This document shows, piece after piece, positions 1 to 5,137 of a DNA stretch of 5,137 nucleotides. This stretch comes from Elusimicrobiota bacterium (GTDB lineage Bacteria; Elusimicrobiota; Elusimicrobia; UBA1565; UBA9628), in the NCBI GenBank assembly GCA_023249695.1, contig JAHFCD010000222.1, positions 1-5,137 on the forward strand, written 5' to 3'. How positions within the stretch are numbered: the first letter of the stretch is position 1; each line of letters opens with the position of its first letter. Under the pieces are notes generated by a model, which was not told the DNA's origin, did no database searches, and saw only the letters and a program-made list of their open reading frames with translations. Made by a program: the position numbers and the translations under genes.

Positions 1-443
1 ATCTCGGCGCCGCCTTTGCGGGCGATCGCGCGGCGCAGGGCGGCGCGCGCGGCCTTGGGATCGAGCGCGGTCGGCGCGCCCGTGAGCACGGGGCTGAACG
101 CCTCGAGGATCGCCCCGCCGTTCTCGCGCAGCAAGGTCACCGACGCCACGCCGCTGCCGGCCTCGACGAGCGAGCGCGTCAGCTCCTTCTTGTCCGCCCA
201 ATCCATCCGCGCGCGCAGCCCGACAATGGCGAGCTTGACGCGCTGGTCCACGGAGTCGACCCAGCCCTCGACCTGCTCGGCGGTCTTCTCGGCCAGCTTC
301 ACGTGCAGCTCGAGCACGGCCCCCTGCACGGCGGCCTCATTGGATTGCAGTATTTTCCAAGATAAAACGGAAACGGGGATGAGGGCCAGAGCCCCCATCA
401 CGAGCGCGACGCGTCGAAACAAGCCGGAACGAAGCCAACCCAT
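1..443 (-). CDS. N-terminal part of a membrane-anchored sensor-like protein (3' end outside window)
   Basis: A minus-strand frame opens at an ATG at 443 and stays open to the left edge, giving 147 complete codons. The start reads MGWLRSGLFRRVALVMGALA. A basic N-terminus precedes one membrane helix (about 11-31), so the following part should be extracytoplasmic. Residues 35-95 look like one long helix (for example LAEKTAEQVEGWVDSVDQRV, 50-69). An alternating strand-like stretch follows, SGVASVTLLRENGGAILEAF (97-116). This long helix plus PAS-like beta sheet is the layout of Cache-type ligand-sensing domains in histidine kinases, chemoreceptors, nucleotide cyclases and SpoIIE-type phosphatases. 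The output domain lies outside the window, so the class cannot be stated. A strong-looking promoter lies directly upstream, and AGGG five bases before the ATG may be a weak ribosome site. The start is supported by this and by the position of the membrane helix. Confidence 0.75.
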   Translation of the reverse strand, partial: MGWLRSGLFRRVALVMGALALIPVSVLSWKILQSNEAAVQGAVLELHVKLAEKTAEQVEGWVDSVDQRVKLAIVGLRARMDWADKKELTRSLVEAGSGVASVTLLRENGGAILEAFSPVLTGAPTALDPKAARAALRRAIARKGGAE

Positions 444-456
444 GTTTACCCTACAG

Positions 457-485
457 AGGATAGGTGTAACCCCGTTCCCTGTCAA
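457..485 (-). promoter_or_regulatory. Sigma70-type promoter of the sensor-like gene
   Basis: On the minus strand a perfect -35 TTGACA (485-480) is separated by exactly 17 bases from TATCCT (462-457), which matches the -10 consensus at 4 of 6 positions. Transcription would start near 450, leaving a leader of only about 7 bases before the ATG at 443. The AGGG at about 449-452 would therefore lie at or near the transcript's 5' end, so the message may be almost leaderless. This is a sequence match, not a measured start. Confidence 0.7.
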
Positions 486-538
486 TACTGGCGTAGGCCC
501 GGTTTATCAGAGGATGCCGCGAATGGCCGCGATGGACA

Positions 539-565
539 GGGGAAGGGCGAGCCGCGCCCTCCCCC
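539..565 (-). terminator. Strong GC hairpin directly after the HExxH gene, no U-tract
   Basis: On the minus strand GGGGGAGGGCG (565-555) pairs with CGCCCTTCCCC (549-539) across a 5-base loop, CGGCT. That makes 11 pairs with a single G-T wobble. The stem begins at the base after the TAG stop (568-566). No run of T follows, so this is not a classical intrinsic terminator. It may end the transcript with help, or protect its 3' end. Confidence 0.55.
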
Positions 566-2122
566 CTAATTCGAAGGGTCCGCCAGCACGAGCGCGAGCG
601 TCTCCTGGGTTTCCGTATCGGATTGGTAGTATTCCGCGCTGGCCTTTCGCAGATCGGCCCGGTACTTATTCTGCCGCGCCTCATTGGGATCCATGGCGAC
701 TATTTCCATGGCCCTGGCTTTATTCGACAGGCTCGACCGGCCGTACGAATCGTTGTGCTTGACGAGGTACCCGTCATGGACGGCATCCATCTTCTGCTCA
801 TCGCTGAGCGCATCGATTTCCGGCGAACGCAGGAAGAGATCGCCCTTCATTTCATGATGGGCGATCTTATACATCAGGCGCTGAATTTGCGGGTCCTGCG
901 CGTTCACGTCCTCGCTCAGAACTCCGAGGACCACGCTGAGAATCTTATCGCGCGCCTCGATGTTCGTGTACGGGATCTTCTTCAGCAGCGCCATCTGCAC
1001 ATGCAGGAAGATTCGCGGGTTCTTCAACGCCTTCTTCATGATTTCCGCAGACGAAACCCCGCCGTCGAGGCGCAGCCAGCGCAGCGTGGCGCGCGCGTGC
1101 TCCTCGGCGATTTTCTTGAAGATTTTCGGGTCGTTGGGGAGGGGGGCCGGCTTCCCCTGGGCTTGCGGCCGGCTCGGCCGCGCATAGCCGGGGCCTATGT
1201 GCCCGCCTCCGAGCCAATCGTATTGATTAAAGTTGAAATTGGCGACCAATGGAGGGGGGAGGATGGCCGGGGCGGCGGCAAGGATCGGAACCAGCTTGGG
1301 AAGCACGACTCCGTGGGTGCCCAAGATCCGATCCCGCGCCGCCGGCGCGTCGGCCCCCAGTATGGCGTAGGCCGCGATTGACCGCGCCAAGTCATGCGCC
1401 AACTTTCTGCCGCTCGTCCGAGAGGTGTCGCGGAAAACGTTCATCAGGAAAATGGCTTGCGCGCCATAAGGGCCGTTTTCATTCTTGTCGGCTGCGGGGC
1501 CATGGGTGTGCTCGCCGTATTTGTGCTGAGATTCATGGAAAAGAAGCGCCCCGATCTCGACCGGCGACCGGTGCCTCAAAGCTCTCCGATAGATATAGAC
1601 GCTGCCGTTCGGTTTGTGAAACGCATCGGAGTCGCTCGTGCCGGTGCGAATCGTGGTGTTCTTGATGGCCGTGGCGCTCATGTTGAAAAGGCCCGTGATG
1701 TTTTTCACCACTTCATTGTAGGCGTCGATCTGCTTTCCGTTCTGCTGAACATAATATTTTTGGGCTCGAAGCTCCCAGAGCGCGTCATTCAGCTGCTTAT
1801 TCTCGGCTTTGGAGAAGCACTGCGTTTTTATTCCATGAACCGTGTTGTTTTCGCAATTGGTCAGCAGGTCGACGATCGGCTCGGTCAGAAGCAGCAGCGC
1901 ATCGTTGGCGAGAGCCAGGAGGTCCTCCCTGACGCTTTGCCCGTTAATGATGTCGGTGACGACATTCCCGGCGCCGCTGAGGACATTCCCGGCGCCGTCG
2001 AGCAGGTCGCCTCCCGCGTCTTCGACCGAATCGGCAGCGTCGCTCCAAAAGTCTGCGTGGACCTGGGGGTTCAAAAACAAGGCGCCGGCGAGGAGAAGGG
2101 CGGTCAATTTTCTGTTTTTCAT
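566..2122 (-). CDS. Secreted protein with HExxH zinc-metallopeptidase motif, unassigned family
   Basis: This is a 518-aa protein of no family I can name. Residues 1-23 form a Sec signal peptide (MKNRKLTALLLAGALFLNPQVHA, cut after VHA). A small Gly/Asp/Asn-rich segment follows (35-60) with two near-identical heptads, L(D/S)GAGNV. Next come a helical region, a Cys90/Cys102 pair, and the putative catalytic core VEIGALLFHESQHKYGEHTH (188-207). In the core His196 and His200 would bind zinc and Glu197 would be the catalytic base, with His205 or His207 as a third ligand candidate, followed by NGPYGAQAIFL (216-226). A Pro/Gly-rich linker (278-335) leads to a helical C-terminal domain (336-518). The start at 2122 is chosen because a GGGAG lies 7 bases upstream. 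The ATG at 2128 leaves one base of spacing, and the frame opening at 2275 overlaps the previous gene and would bury the signal peptide. It is AT-richer than the pilin genes. Location is periplasm, surface or medium; substrate unknown. Confidence 0.85.
   Translation of the reverse strand: MKNRKLTALLLAGALFLNPQVHADFWSDAADSVEDAGGDLLDGAGNVLSGAGNVVTDIINGQSVREDLLALANDALLLLTEPIVDLLTNCENNTVHGIKTQCFSKAENKQLNDALWELRAQKYYVQQNGKQIDAYNEVVKNITGLFNMSATAIKNTTIRTGTSDSDAFHKPNGSVYIYRRALRHRSPVEIGALLFHESQHKYGEHTHGPAADKNENGPYGAQAIFLMNVFRDTSRTSGRKLAHDLARSIAAYAILGADAPAARDRILGTHGVVLPKLVPILAAAPAILPPPLVANFNFNQYDWLGGGHIGPGYARPSRPQAQGKPAPLPNDPKIFKKIAEEHARATLRWLRLDGGVSSAEIMKKALKNPRIFLHVQMALLKKIPYTNIEARDKILSVVLGVLSEDVNAQDPQIQRLMYKIAHHEMKGDLFLRSPEIDALSDEQKMDAVHDGYLVKHNDSYGRSSLSNKARAMEIVAMDPNEARQNKYRADLRKASAEYYQSDTETQETLALVLADPSN
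1961..2002 (-). repeat. Tandem 21-base repeat (two copies) inside the HExxH gene
   Basis: Two adjacent 21-base units (1961-1981 and 1982-2002) differ at two positions. They keep frame and encode the heptads LDGAGNV and LSGAGNV just after the signal peptide. This looks like an in-frame duplication giving a flexible or glycine-zipper-like segment. Confidence 0.8.
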
Positions 2123-2128
2123 GAACAT

Positions 2129-2134
2129 TCTCCC
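2129..2134 (-). promoter_or_regulatory. Ribosome binding site that decides the start of the HExxH protein
   Basis: On the minus strand GGGAGA ends six bases before the ATG at 2122. The earlier in-frame ATG at 2128 abuts this motif and so is too close to be used. This site, with the signal peptide that begins right after it, fixes the start at 2122. Confidence 0.7.
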
Positions 2135-2148
2135 GGTCAACCTGTCAG

Positions 2149-2177
2149 AGGATAACACCCGATCCCATTCTTCGCCA
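2149..2177 (-). promoter_or_regulatory. Possible promoter of the secreted HExxH protein gene
   Basis: A TATCCT -10 (2154-2149) lies about 27 bases before the ATG at 2122. At 17-base spacing the -35 position reads TGGCGA (2177-2172), only 3 of 6 matches. The nine bases TATCCTCTG are identical to those at the promoter of the downstream sensor gene. The -10 is plausible; the weak -35 suggests an activator or low strength, if the promoter is real. Confidence 0.4.
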
Positions 2178-2180
2178 GTT

Positions 2181-2216
2181 AAAAAGCGGTAATTGACGGC
2201 GAATTCCAGGCACCGC
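2181..2216 (-). terminator. Weak terminator-like hairpin with T5 after the prepilin operon
   Basis: Reading the minus strand after the stop at 2233, GCGGT (2216-2212) can pair with ACCGC (2190-2186) and is followed at once by TTTTT (2185-2181). The stem is only 5 bp and the loop is 21 bases, so it is at best a weak intrinsic terminator. Its position between the last pilin gene and the promoter-like -10 of the next gene fits. Confidence 0.35.
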
Positions 2217-2232
2217 AGCGGGATCGGATGCC

Positions 2233-3420
2233 CTACCGCCGGCGAGAGCTCTCGACCCACGTTCCCGGCTCCCAAGCCGCATGATCGGGAGCGGCGCGTC
2301 CGGCGCTGATGTCGAAATGCAGCACGCCCTTCGGCCCAAAATCGACCCGGCTGCCCACGACTTTCCCGTAAACGACACGCTCGATCGTCACCGCGGCGTC
2401 GCGGGAGAGCAGGCGCGCGTGCAGCGGCGGCGCGGGAAGCGGGGCGAGATTGTAGAGCCCGATGTTGTAGGTGTTCGCGGCCCCCTGGCCGTAGATGTTG
2501 AGCCGGGACGGGACGCCGCCGAGATTGAGGACGGCGCCCGTCACGCTGAGGTCTCCGTTGAGGTAGACGTTCACCGGCCCGCCCGCCCTCGCGGTCAAGG
2601 TGCCTTGGACGTCGATTCCATTGAGGTAATAGTTCCCGGGATCGAGGAAGACATTCACGCCGCTGGGGATCGACAGCATCTTGGTCTCGCGATCGTATAC
2701 GTCGGGCGGCAGGACGGAATTGTTGTTGCGCGTCGCGAAGGAAGAACCGTCATAAAACGCCAGCTCGCGCCGTTCGGTCGCCAAGACGATCTCGCCCGCC
2801 ACGCTCGACGGCTCGGGCTCGGGTCCGCTGCGGAAGTTCAGGCTGCCCCGTATGCGCAGGCCCGGCGAAAGGGTCTCCGCGGAGCCGTTGGACCAGATGT
2901 TCGCCTGGCTGCCGAACAGGGCGGGCGCGACGTCCACGGCGGAATCGTAGGAATCGACCAGGCTTTCGGCGCCGTTCACCGTGACCCGGGCGTCGCTCTC
3001 GACCGCGTAGCCGTCGCCGGCGCTCGTGAATTTGGCCTTGGCCCGGATCGTCCGGGCCGCCCTCCCGAAACCGGTGATGGAAGCCGAGTAGCCCGTCGCC
3101 GTCACCCAGGGCGGATCCTCCGTGGAGAGCGTCACCGTGTAGGCTCCCTCCCAAAACGACTTCTCCCGGTATCCCCCGCGCCAAAGCGGGTCCAATCGAA
3201 GCTGGTATAAGGCGCTTTCGAGCCCGGCCTCGGCCGCTTCATGCGCTTGGGCGGCGCGCATGTAATAGACGGACTCACGGCTCAAGTAGCGCAGCGTGCA
3301 GTAGATCGTGAGCGACACGATCCCGAACATGGCCGTGGCCATGAGGCTCATGACGAGGCCGGAGCCCGCCTCGCTGGCCAGCAGCCGCCGCGCGGCGCCG
3401 GGCGCGCGCGGACGCCTCAT
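2233..3420 (-). CDS. PilX/GspK/MshP-like pilin-related protein with large beta-rich C-terminal domain
   Basis: This 395-aa protein has a basic N-terminus, a hydrophobic pilin-like helix (EAGSGLVMSLMATAMFGI, from residue 17 to about 43) and the RAAQAHEAAEAGLESAL segment (55-71), which is the hallmark that follows the helix in the PilX N-terminal family. Mature position +5 is not Glu, as is usual in that family. Residues 240-375 look like the repetitive beta domain often found behind PilX-type helices (DUF7305-like, from memory). They hold LDPGNYYLNGIDVQGTL, then GPVNVYLNGDLSVTGAVLN, RLNIYGQG, DAAVTIERVVYGKVVGSRV and FGPKGVLHFD. Such large non-E5 subunits cap filament tips in type II secretion and type IV pili. 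The ATG at 3420 overlaps the previous stop as ATGA; an upstream in-frame ATG at 3450 is less likely. This is the last gene of the operon. The exact role (tip adhesin, priming subunit) is inference. Confidence 0.88.
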   Translation of the reverse strand: MRRPRAPGAARRLLASEAGSGLVMSLMATAMFGIVSLTIYCTLRYLSRESVYYMRAAQAHEAAEAGLESALYQLRLDPLWRGGYREKSFWEGAYTVTLSTEDPPWVTATGYSASITGFGRAARTIRAKAKFTSAGDGYAVESDARVTVNGAESLVDSYDSAVDVAPALFGSQANIWSNGSAETLSPGLRIRGSLNFRSGPEPEPSSVAGEIVLATERRELAFYDGSSFATRNNNSVLPPDVYDRETKMLSIPSGVNVFLDPGNYYLNGIDVQGTLTARAGGPVNVYLNGDLSVTGAVLNLGGVPSRLNIYGQGAANTYNIGLYNLAPLPAPPLHARLLSRDAAVTIERVVYGKVVGSRVDFGPKGVLHFDISAGRAAPDHAAWEPGTWVESSRRR

Positions 3421-3953
3421 GGAGAATTCCGCAAGCGCGTCACGCTCCACGCGCCGCGTGATTTAAGGCGCGCGTCCGCCCCGTCAAGCTCGAGGTAGGC
3501 GCTGACCAAAGCGACGGACTCGGGAGCCGTGGAGCGCATGATGAGGCCTTCGTCGTTGAGATTGTAGTAGCCGACGGCAAAAGAGGAGACGCCGTCGGCG
3601 CGTTTCTCTTCCAGCGAATGATGCGAGAGACATAAGGACGGCGGACAAAGGACGAAGCTCGACGAAGCTCCCTCCGCGGGGGTAAGGGCCAGCGAATCGT
3701 CGGACAAGGCCTTGACGGAGACGGCCAAGCGCACGGATCCGATGACGCCCATCTTGTCGCCATCGCCGACGAGTGCCTTACGGGCGTTGGTCATGATCAT
3801 GTTCTGCCGCATCGCGTAATGAAGGGTTTGCAGGCCGGCCTTGATCATGGCGGAGATCAGCAGGCCGAGAACGCCGCCGACGGCGATGGCGACGGCCATT
3901 TCCACCAAGGTGAATCCGCGCTTCAACGATTGGTCAGCAGGGCGTCGAGGCAT
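3417..3953 (-). CDS. Type IV prepilin-like protein, PilW/GspJ/MshO type (minor pilin)
   Basis: This is a 178-aa minor pilin or pseudopilin. From the ATG at 3953 the leader is MPRRPADQSLKRG, cut before F14, with Glu18 at mature +5 (GFTLVEMAVAIAVGG) and a helix to about residue 38. The segment LHYAMRQNMIMTNARKAL (44-61) continues the helix, as in PilW/GspJ proteins. The remainder is a beta-rich domain with a close cysteine pair, Cys103 and Cys108 (CPPSLC), followed by two histidines. This start overlaps the previous gene by 31 bases and is preceded only by a loose GGAATGAAG. An alternative TTG start at 3926 overlaps the upstream stop as TTGA and would give a short canonical leader, (M)KRG|FTLVE. 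The long in-frame extension upstream to 4124 lies inside the previous gene and is rejected. Its stop overlaps the next start as ATGA. It belongs to the F-to-X operon; subfamily assignment is by position and helix only. Confidence 0.87.
   Translation of the reverse strand: MPRRPADQSLKRGFTLVEMAVAIAVGGVLGLLISAMIKAGLQTLHYAMRQNMIMTNARKALVGDGDKMGVIGSVRLAVSVKALSDDSLALTPAEGASSSFVLCPPSLCLSHHSLEEKRADGVSSFAVGYYNLNDEGLIMRSTAPESVALVSAYLELDGADARLKSRGAWSVTRLRNSP
3651..3670. repeat. Perfect tandem 10-base repeat inside the PilW/GspJ-like gene
   Basis: The ten bases gacgaagctc occur twice with no gap. They lie in the coding region for ASSSFVL of the second prepilin. Ten is not a multiple of three, so gain or loss of one unit would shift the frame. 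With only two copies, chance is a sufficient explanation. Confidence 0.8.
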
Positions 3954-4414
3954 ATAGGCTTCATTCCGGGATCCCACGCGCAGACGCGCAGGTGTTTGCG
4001 ATCGGTCGGAGAGGATGACGGCGCGAGCGCCGCGTCGACGTATTCGACTTCCACTTTGCGCGAGAACGTCGAGAACGCCGGCAGCGGCTCCATCATCGGC
4101 CCGAGAGGCGGCGCCTCGGTCCAATCCTTGAAATCGTCCACGTCATTAAAGGACGCCTTGTTCAATTCCCCCGAATCGGGGCCCAACGGCCCGGGCGAGG
4201 CGATCGCACGTGAAGGGATGGGCGTGCGCTCGTCCCAGCGCCGCAGGCGCACTTCCTCCATCAGCGCCGAGGCCAGTTGAGTGGCCGTGGCGATTCGCTC
4301 GACCCGCTGGCCGGCCCGCACGACGACGGCGAACAGCATGAGAAAGGTGAACAGGGCGCAAGACGAGATCATGAGCGCGATGGAGCATTCGATCAGCAGG
4401 AAGCCGCGCTTCAT
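3923..4414 (-). CDS. Type IV prepilin-like protein, PilV/GspI/MshD type (minor pilin)
   Basis: This is a 163-aa minor pilin or pseudopilin, predicted to be cut by prepilin peptidase after Gly4 and N-methylated at Phe5. The N-terminus MKRG|FLLIE has Glu9 at mature position +5, followed by a hydrophobic helix to about residue 33. Three things favour the PilV/MshD branch: the ATQLASALMEEVRLRRWDE stretch (44-62), the FNDVDDFKDW motif (89-98), and a late strand ending in DRKHLRVCAW (138-147). These are remembered family resemblances, not search results. Cys145 and Cys155 could form a disulfide after export. The gene starts 6 bases after the F gene. The bases before its ATG are CCTCCC, with no Shine-Dalgarno, so translation is probably coupled to the upstream gene. 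The start is fixed by the leader peptide. Confidence 0.9.
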   Translation of the reverse strand: MKRGFLLIECSIALMISSCALFTFLMLFAVVVRAGQRVERIATATQLASALMEEVRLRRWDERTPIPSRAIASPGPLGPDSGELNKASFNDVDDFKDWTEAPPLGPMMEPLPAFSTFSRKVEVEYVDAALAPSSSPTDRKHLRVCAWDPGMKPICLDALLTNR

Positions 4415-4420
4415 GGGAGG

Positions 4421-5137
4421 TTAAAAGCCCTGCGTGAGGGAGAACACCGGGATCAGCACGGAGAAGGCGATCGCGGCGACCACCATCCCGAGTACGGCCA
4501 CGAAAAGGGGCTCCAACACGGAGAAAAAGCGCTGGATCGAATTGTTCGTCTGTGTCTCGTAAAAGGCGGCCAGCTTCACGAGAACGGCCGGCAGGGATCC
4601 GCTCCTCTCCCCGGTTTCAATCATCCCGCCCACGATCTCGGGGAAAGGGCTCTCGGACATGACCGGAGCCAGGCCGTGGCCCTCGCTGGCGCTTCGATGG
4701 ACGCGGTCGAGAGCCTCCGCGAAGACGCGGTTGCCGGCGGAGGCCTTCGCGAGCTCGATGGACTTCAGGATGGGGATTCCGGACGACGCCAGGGACGCCA
4801 TCGTCTTGAAGATCCGGGTCATCGCCAGGTTGCGAATCACGCCGCCCATCACCGGCACGTCCAGGAGAAAGACCTGCAGAGCCGTGGCGTTACGCGTGGA
4901 GGAAAGGGTTTTCCAGCCGAAATAACCGGCGGCCCCCAGCGCTCCCAAAAGGACGGGCCACCACGCCCGGATCAAGCTGCTCAGCATGAGCAGCGCGCGC
5001 GTCGACAGCGGGAGCTTGATATCGAACTGGGAGAAGATCTCCGCGAACGTGGGAAGGATGAAGATCACCAGGAACATGACCACGGTCAGCGACGCCGAGA
5101 GAACCAGGCTGGGATAGATCAACGTGGAAATCGCCTT
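4421..5137 (-). CDS. gspF: GspF/PilC/MshG-family inner-membrane platform protein, C-terminal part (5' end outside window)
   Basis: This is the polytopic inner-membrane protein that, in type IV pilus and type II secretion machines, sits above the assembly ATPase and helps drive filament extension. The 238 residues visible start mid-protein at the window edge (KAISTLIYPSLVL); an internal TTG at 5122 is an ordinary Leu codon, not the start. Family members are usually about 400 aa, so roughly the last 60% is present. Visible hallmarks, numbered from the window edge, are the YPS entry into the first membrane helix (about 8-29), a LPLSTRALL segment (42-50), a second helix (about 59-76), the start of the second F domain at LLDVPVMGGVIRN (91-103), an ASSGIPIL motif (117-124), ETGERSGSLP (174-183) and the final LEP-initiated helix (208-231). 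The stop is TAA, six bases before the next prepilin gene. Family assignment is firm; whether it serves secretion or a pilus cannot be told, so the symbol is a family label. Confidence 0.95.
   Translation of the reverse strand, partial: KAISTLIYPSLVLSASLTVVMFLVIFILPTFAEIFSQFDIKLPLSTRALLMLSSLIRAWWPVLLGALGAAGYFGWKTLSSTRNATALQVFLLDVPVMGGVIRNLAMTRIFKTMASLASSGIPILKSIELAKASAGNRVFAEALDRVHRSASEGHGLAPVMSESPFPEIVGGMIETGERSGSLPAVLVKLAAFYETQTNNSIQRFFSVLEPLFVAVLGMVVAAIAFSVLIPVFSLTQGF

Noticed and set aside
16..762. Plus-strand open frame of 248 codons
   Set aside because: It crosses the start of the sensor gene, an intergenic gap with a promoter and the end of the HExxH gene. Its product is Arg/Ser/Pro-rich with no domain, which is typical of a GC-rich antisense shadow.
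1394..2155. Plus-strand open frame of 253 codons opposite the HExxH gene
   Set aside because: The minus-strand frame has a signal peptide, a Shine-Dalgarno and HExxH. The plus frame has none of these beyond a chance hydrophobic stretch.
2123..2275. N-terminal extension of the HExxH protein up to 2275
   Set aside because: It would overlap the end of the PilX-like gene and place the signal peptide about 50 residues in. The GGGAG-ATG at 2122 explains the start.
2281..3210. Plus-strand open frame of 309 codons opposite the PilX-like gene
   Set aside because: It is the mirror of a well-supported coding frame. The product is rich in Arg, Gly, Asp and Val with no recognisable motif, no ribosome site was seen, and the minus-strand gene has a clear family signature.
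3651..3670. Phase-variation by the 10-base tandem repeat
   Set aside because: Only two copies are present and the frame is intact. Slippage loci normally have many copies, so it is recorded as a repeat only.
3954..4124. N-terminal extension of the second prepilin up to 4124
   Set aside because: It lies wholly inside the first prepilin gene in another frame and would put the cleavage site some 70 residues in, unlike any prepilin leader.
1..5137. CRISPR array, tRNA, rRNA, insertion sequence or phage attachment site
   Set aside because: No regularly spaced repeats, no cloverleaf-like segments, no terminal inverted repeats with a transposase and no integrase were seen. The window is almost fully coding on one strand.

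Overview
The window is a GC-rich, gene-dense piece of bacterial chromosome with every supported gene on the minus strand, so it reads from high to low coordinates. Prepilins together with an inner-membrane F protein point to a Gram-negative-type (two-membrane) bacterium. Nothing here fixes the phylum. A GC-rich deltaproteobacterial or Elusimicrobiota-like lineage would fit, but that is a guess.

Region 5137-2233 is a tightly packed operon segment for a type IV filament (type IV pilus, MSHA-like pilus or type II secretion). It holds the C-terminal part of a GspF/PilC/MshG-family inner-membrane platform protein, then three prepilin-like genes in the order V/I/D-like, W/J/O-like and X/K/P-like. 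Junctions are a 6-base gap, a short overlap and an ATGA overlap, so the genes are probably co-transcribed and translationally coupled. The first two prepilins keep the G|FxxxE processing site. The third lacks Glu+5 and carries a large repetitive beta-rich C-terminal domain, as expected of a filament-tip component.

Region 2232-2123 is a short intergenic gap with a weak terminator-like hairpin plus T5 and a promoter-like -10. It leads into a 518-aa secreted protein (2122-566) that I cannot assign to a named family. It has a clear signal peptide and an HExxH zinc-peptidase motif followed by a histidine-rich stretch. Its base composition is visibly more AT-rich than the pilin genes, and an 11-bp GC hairpin begins directly after its stop codon.

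Region 538-444 carries a good sigma70-type promoter (TTGACA, 17-base spacer, TATCCT) with a very short leader. It drives a gene that starts at 443 and runs off the left edge. Only its membrane anchor and part of an extracytoplasmic sensor-like domain are visible.

The filament genes probably form one functional unit. Whether the secreted HExxH protein and the membrane sensor belong to it is unknown. Both appear to have their own promoters.
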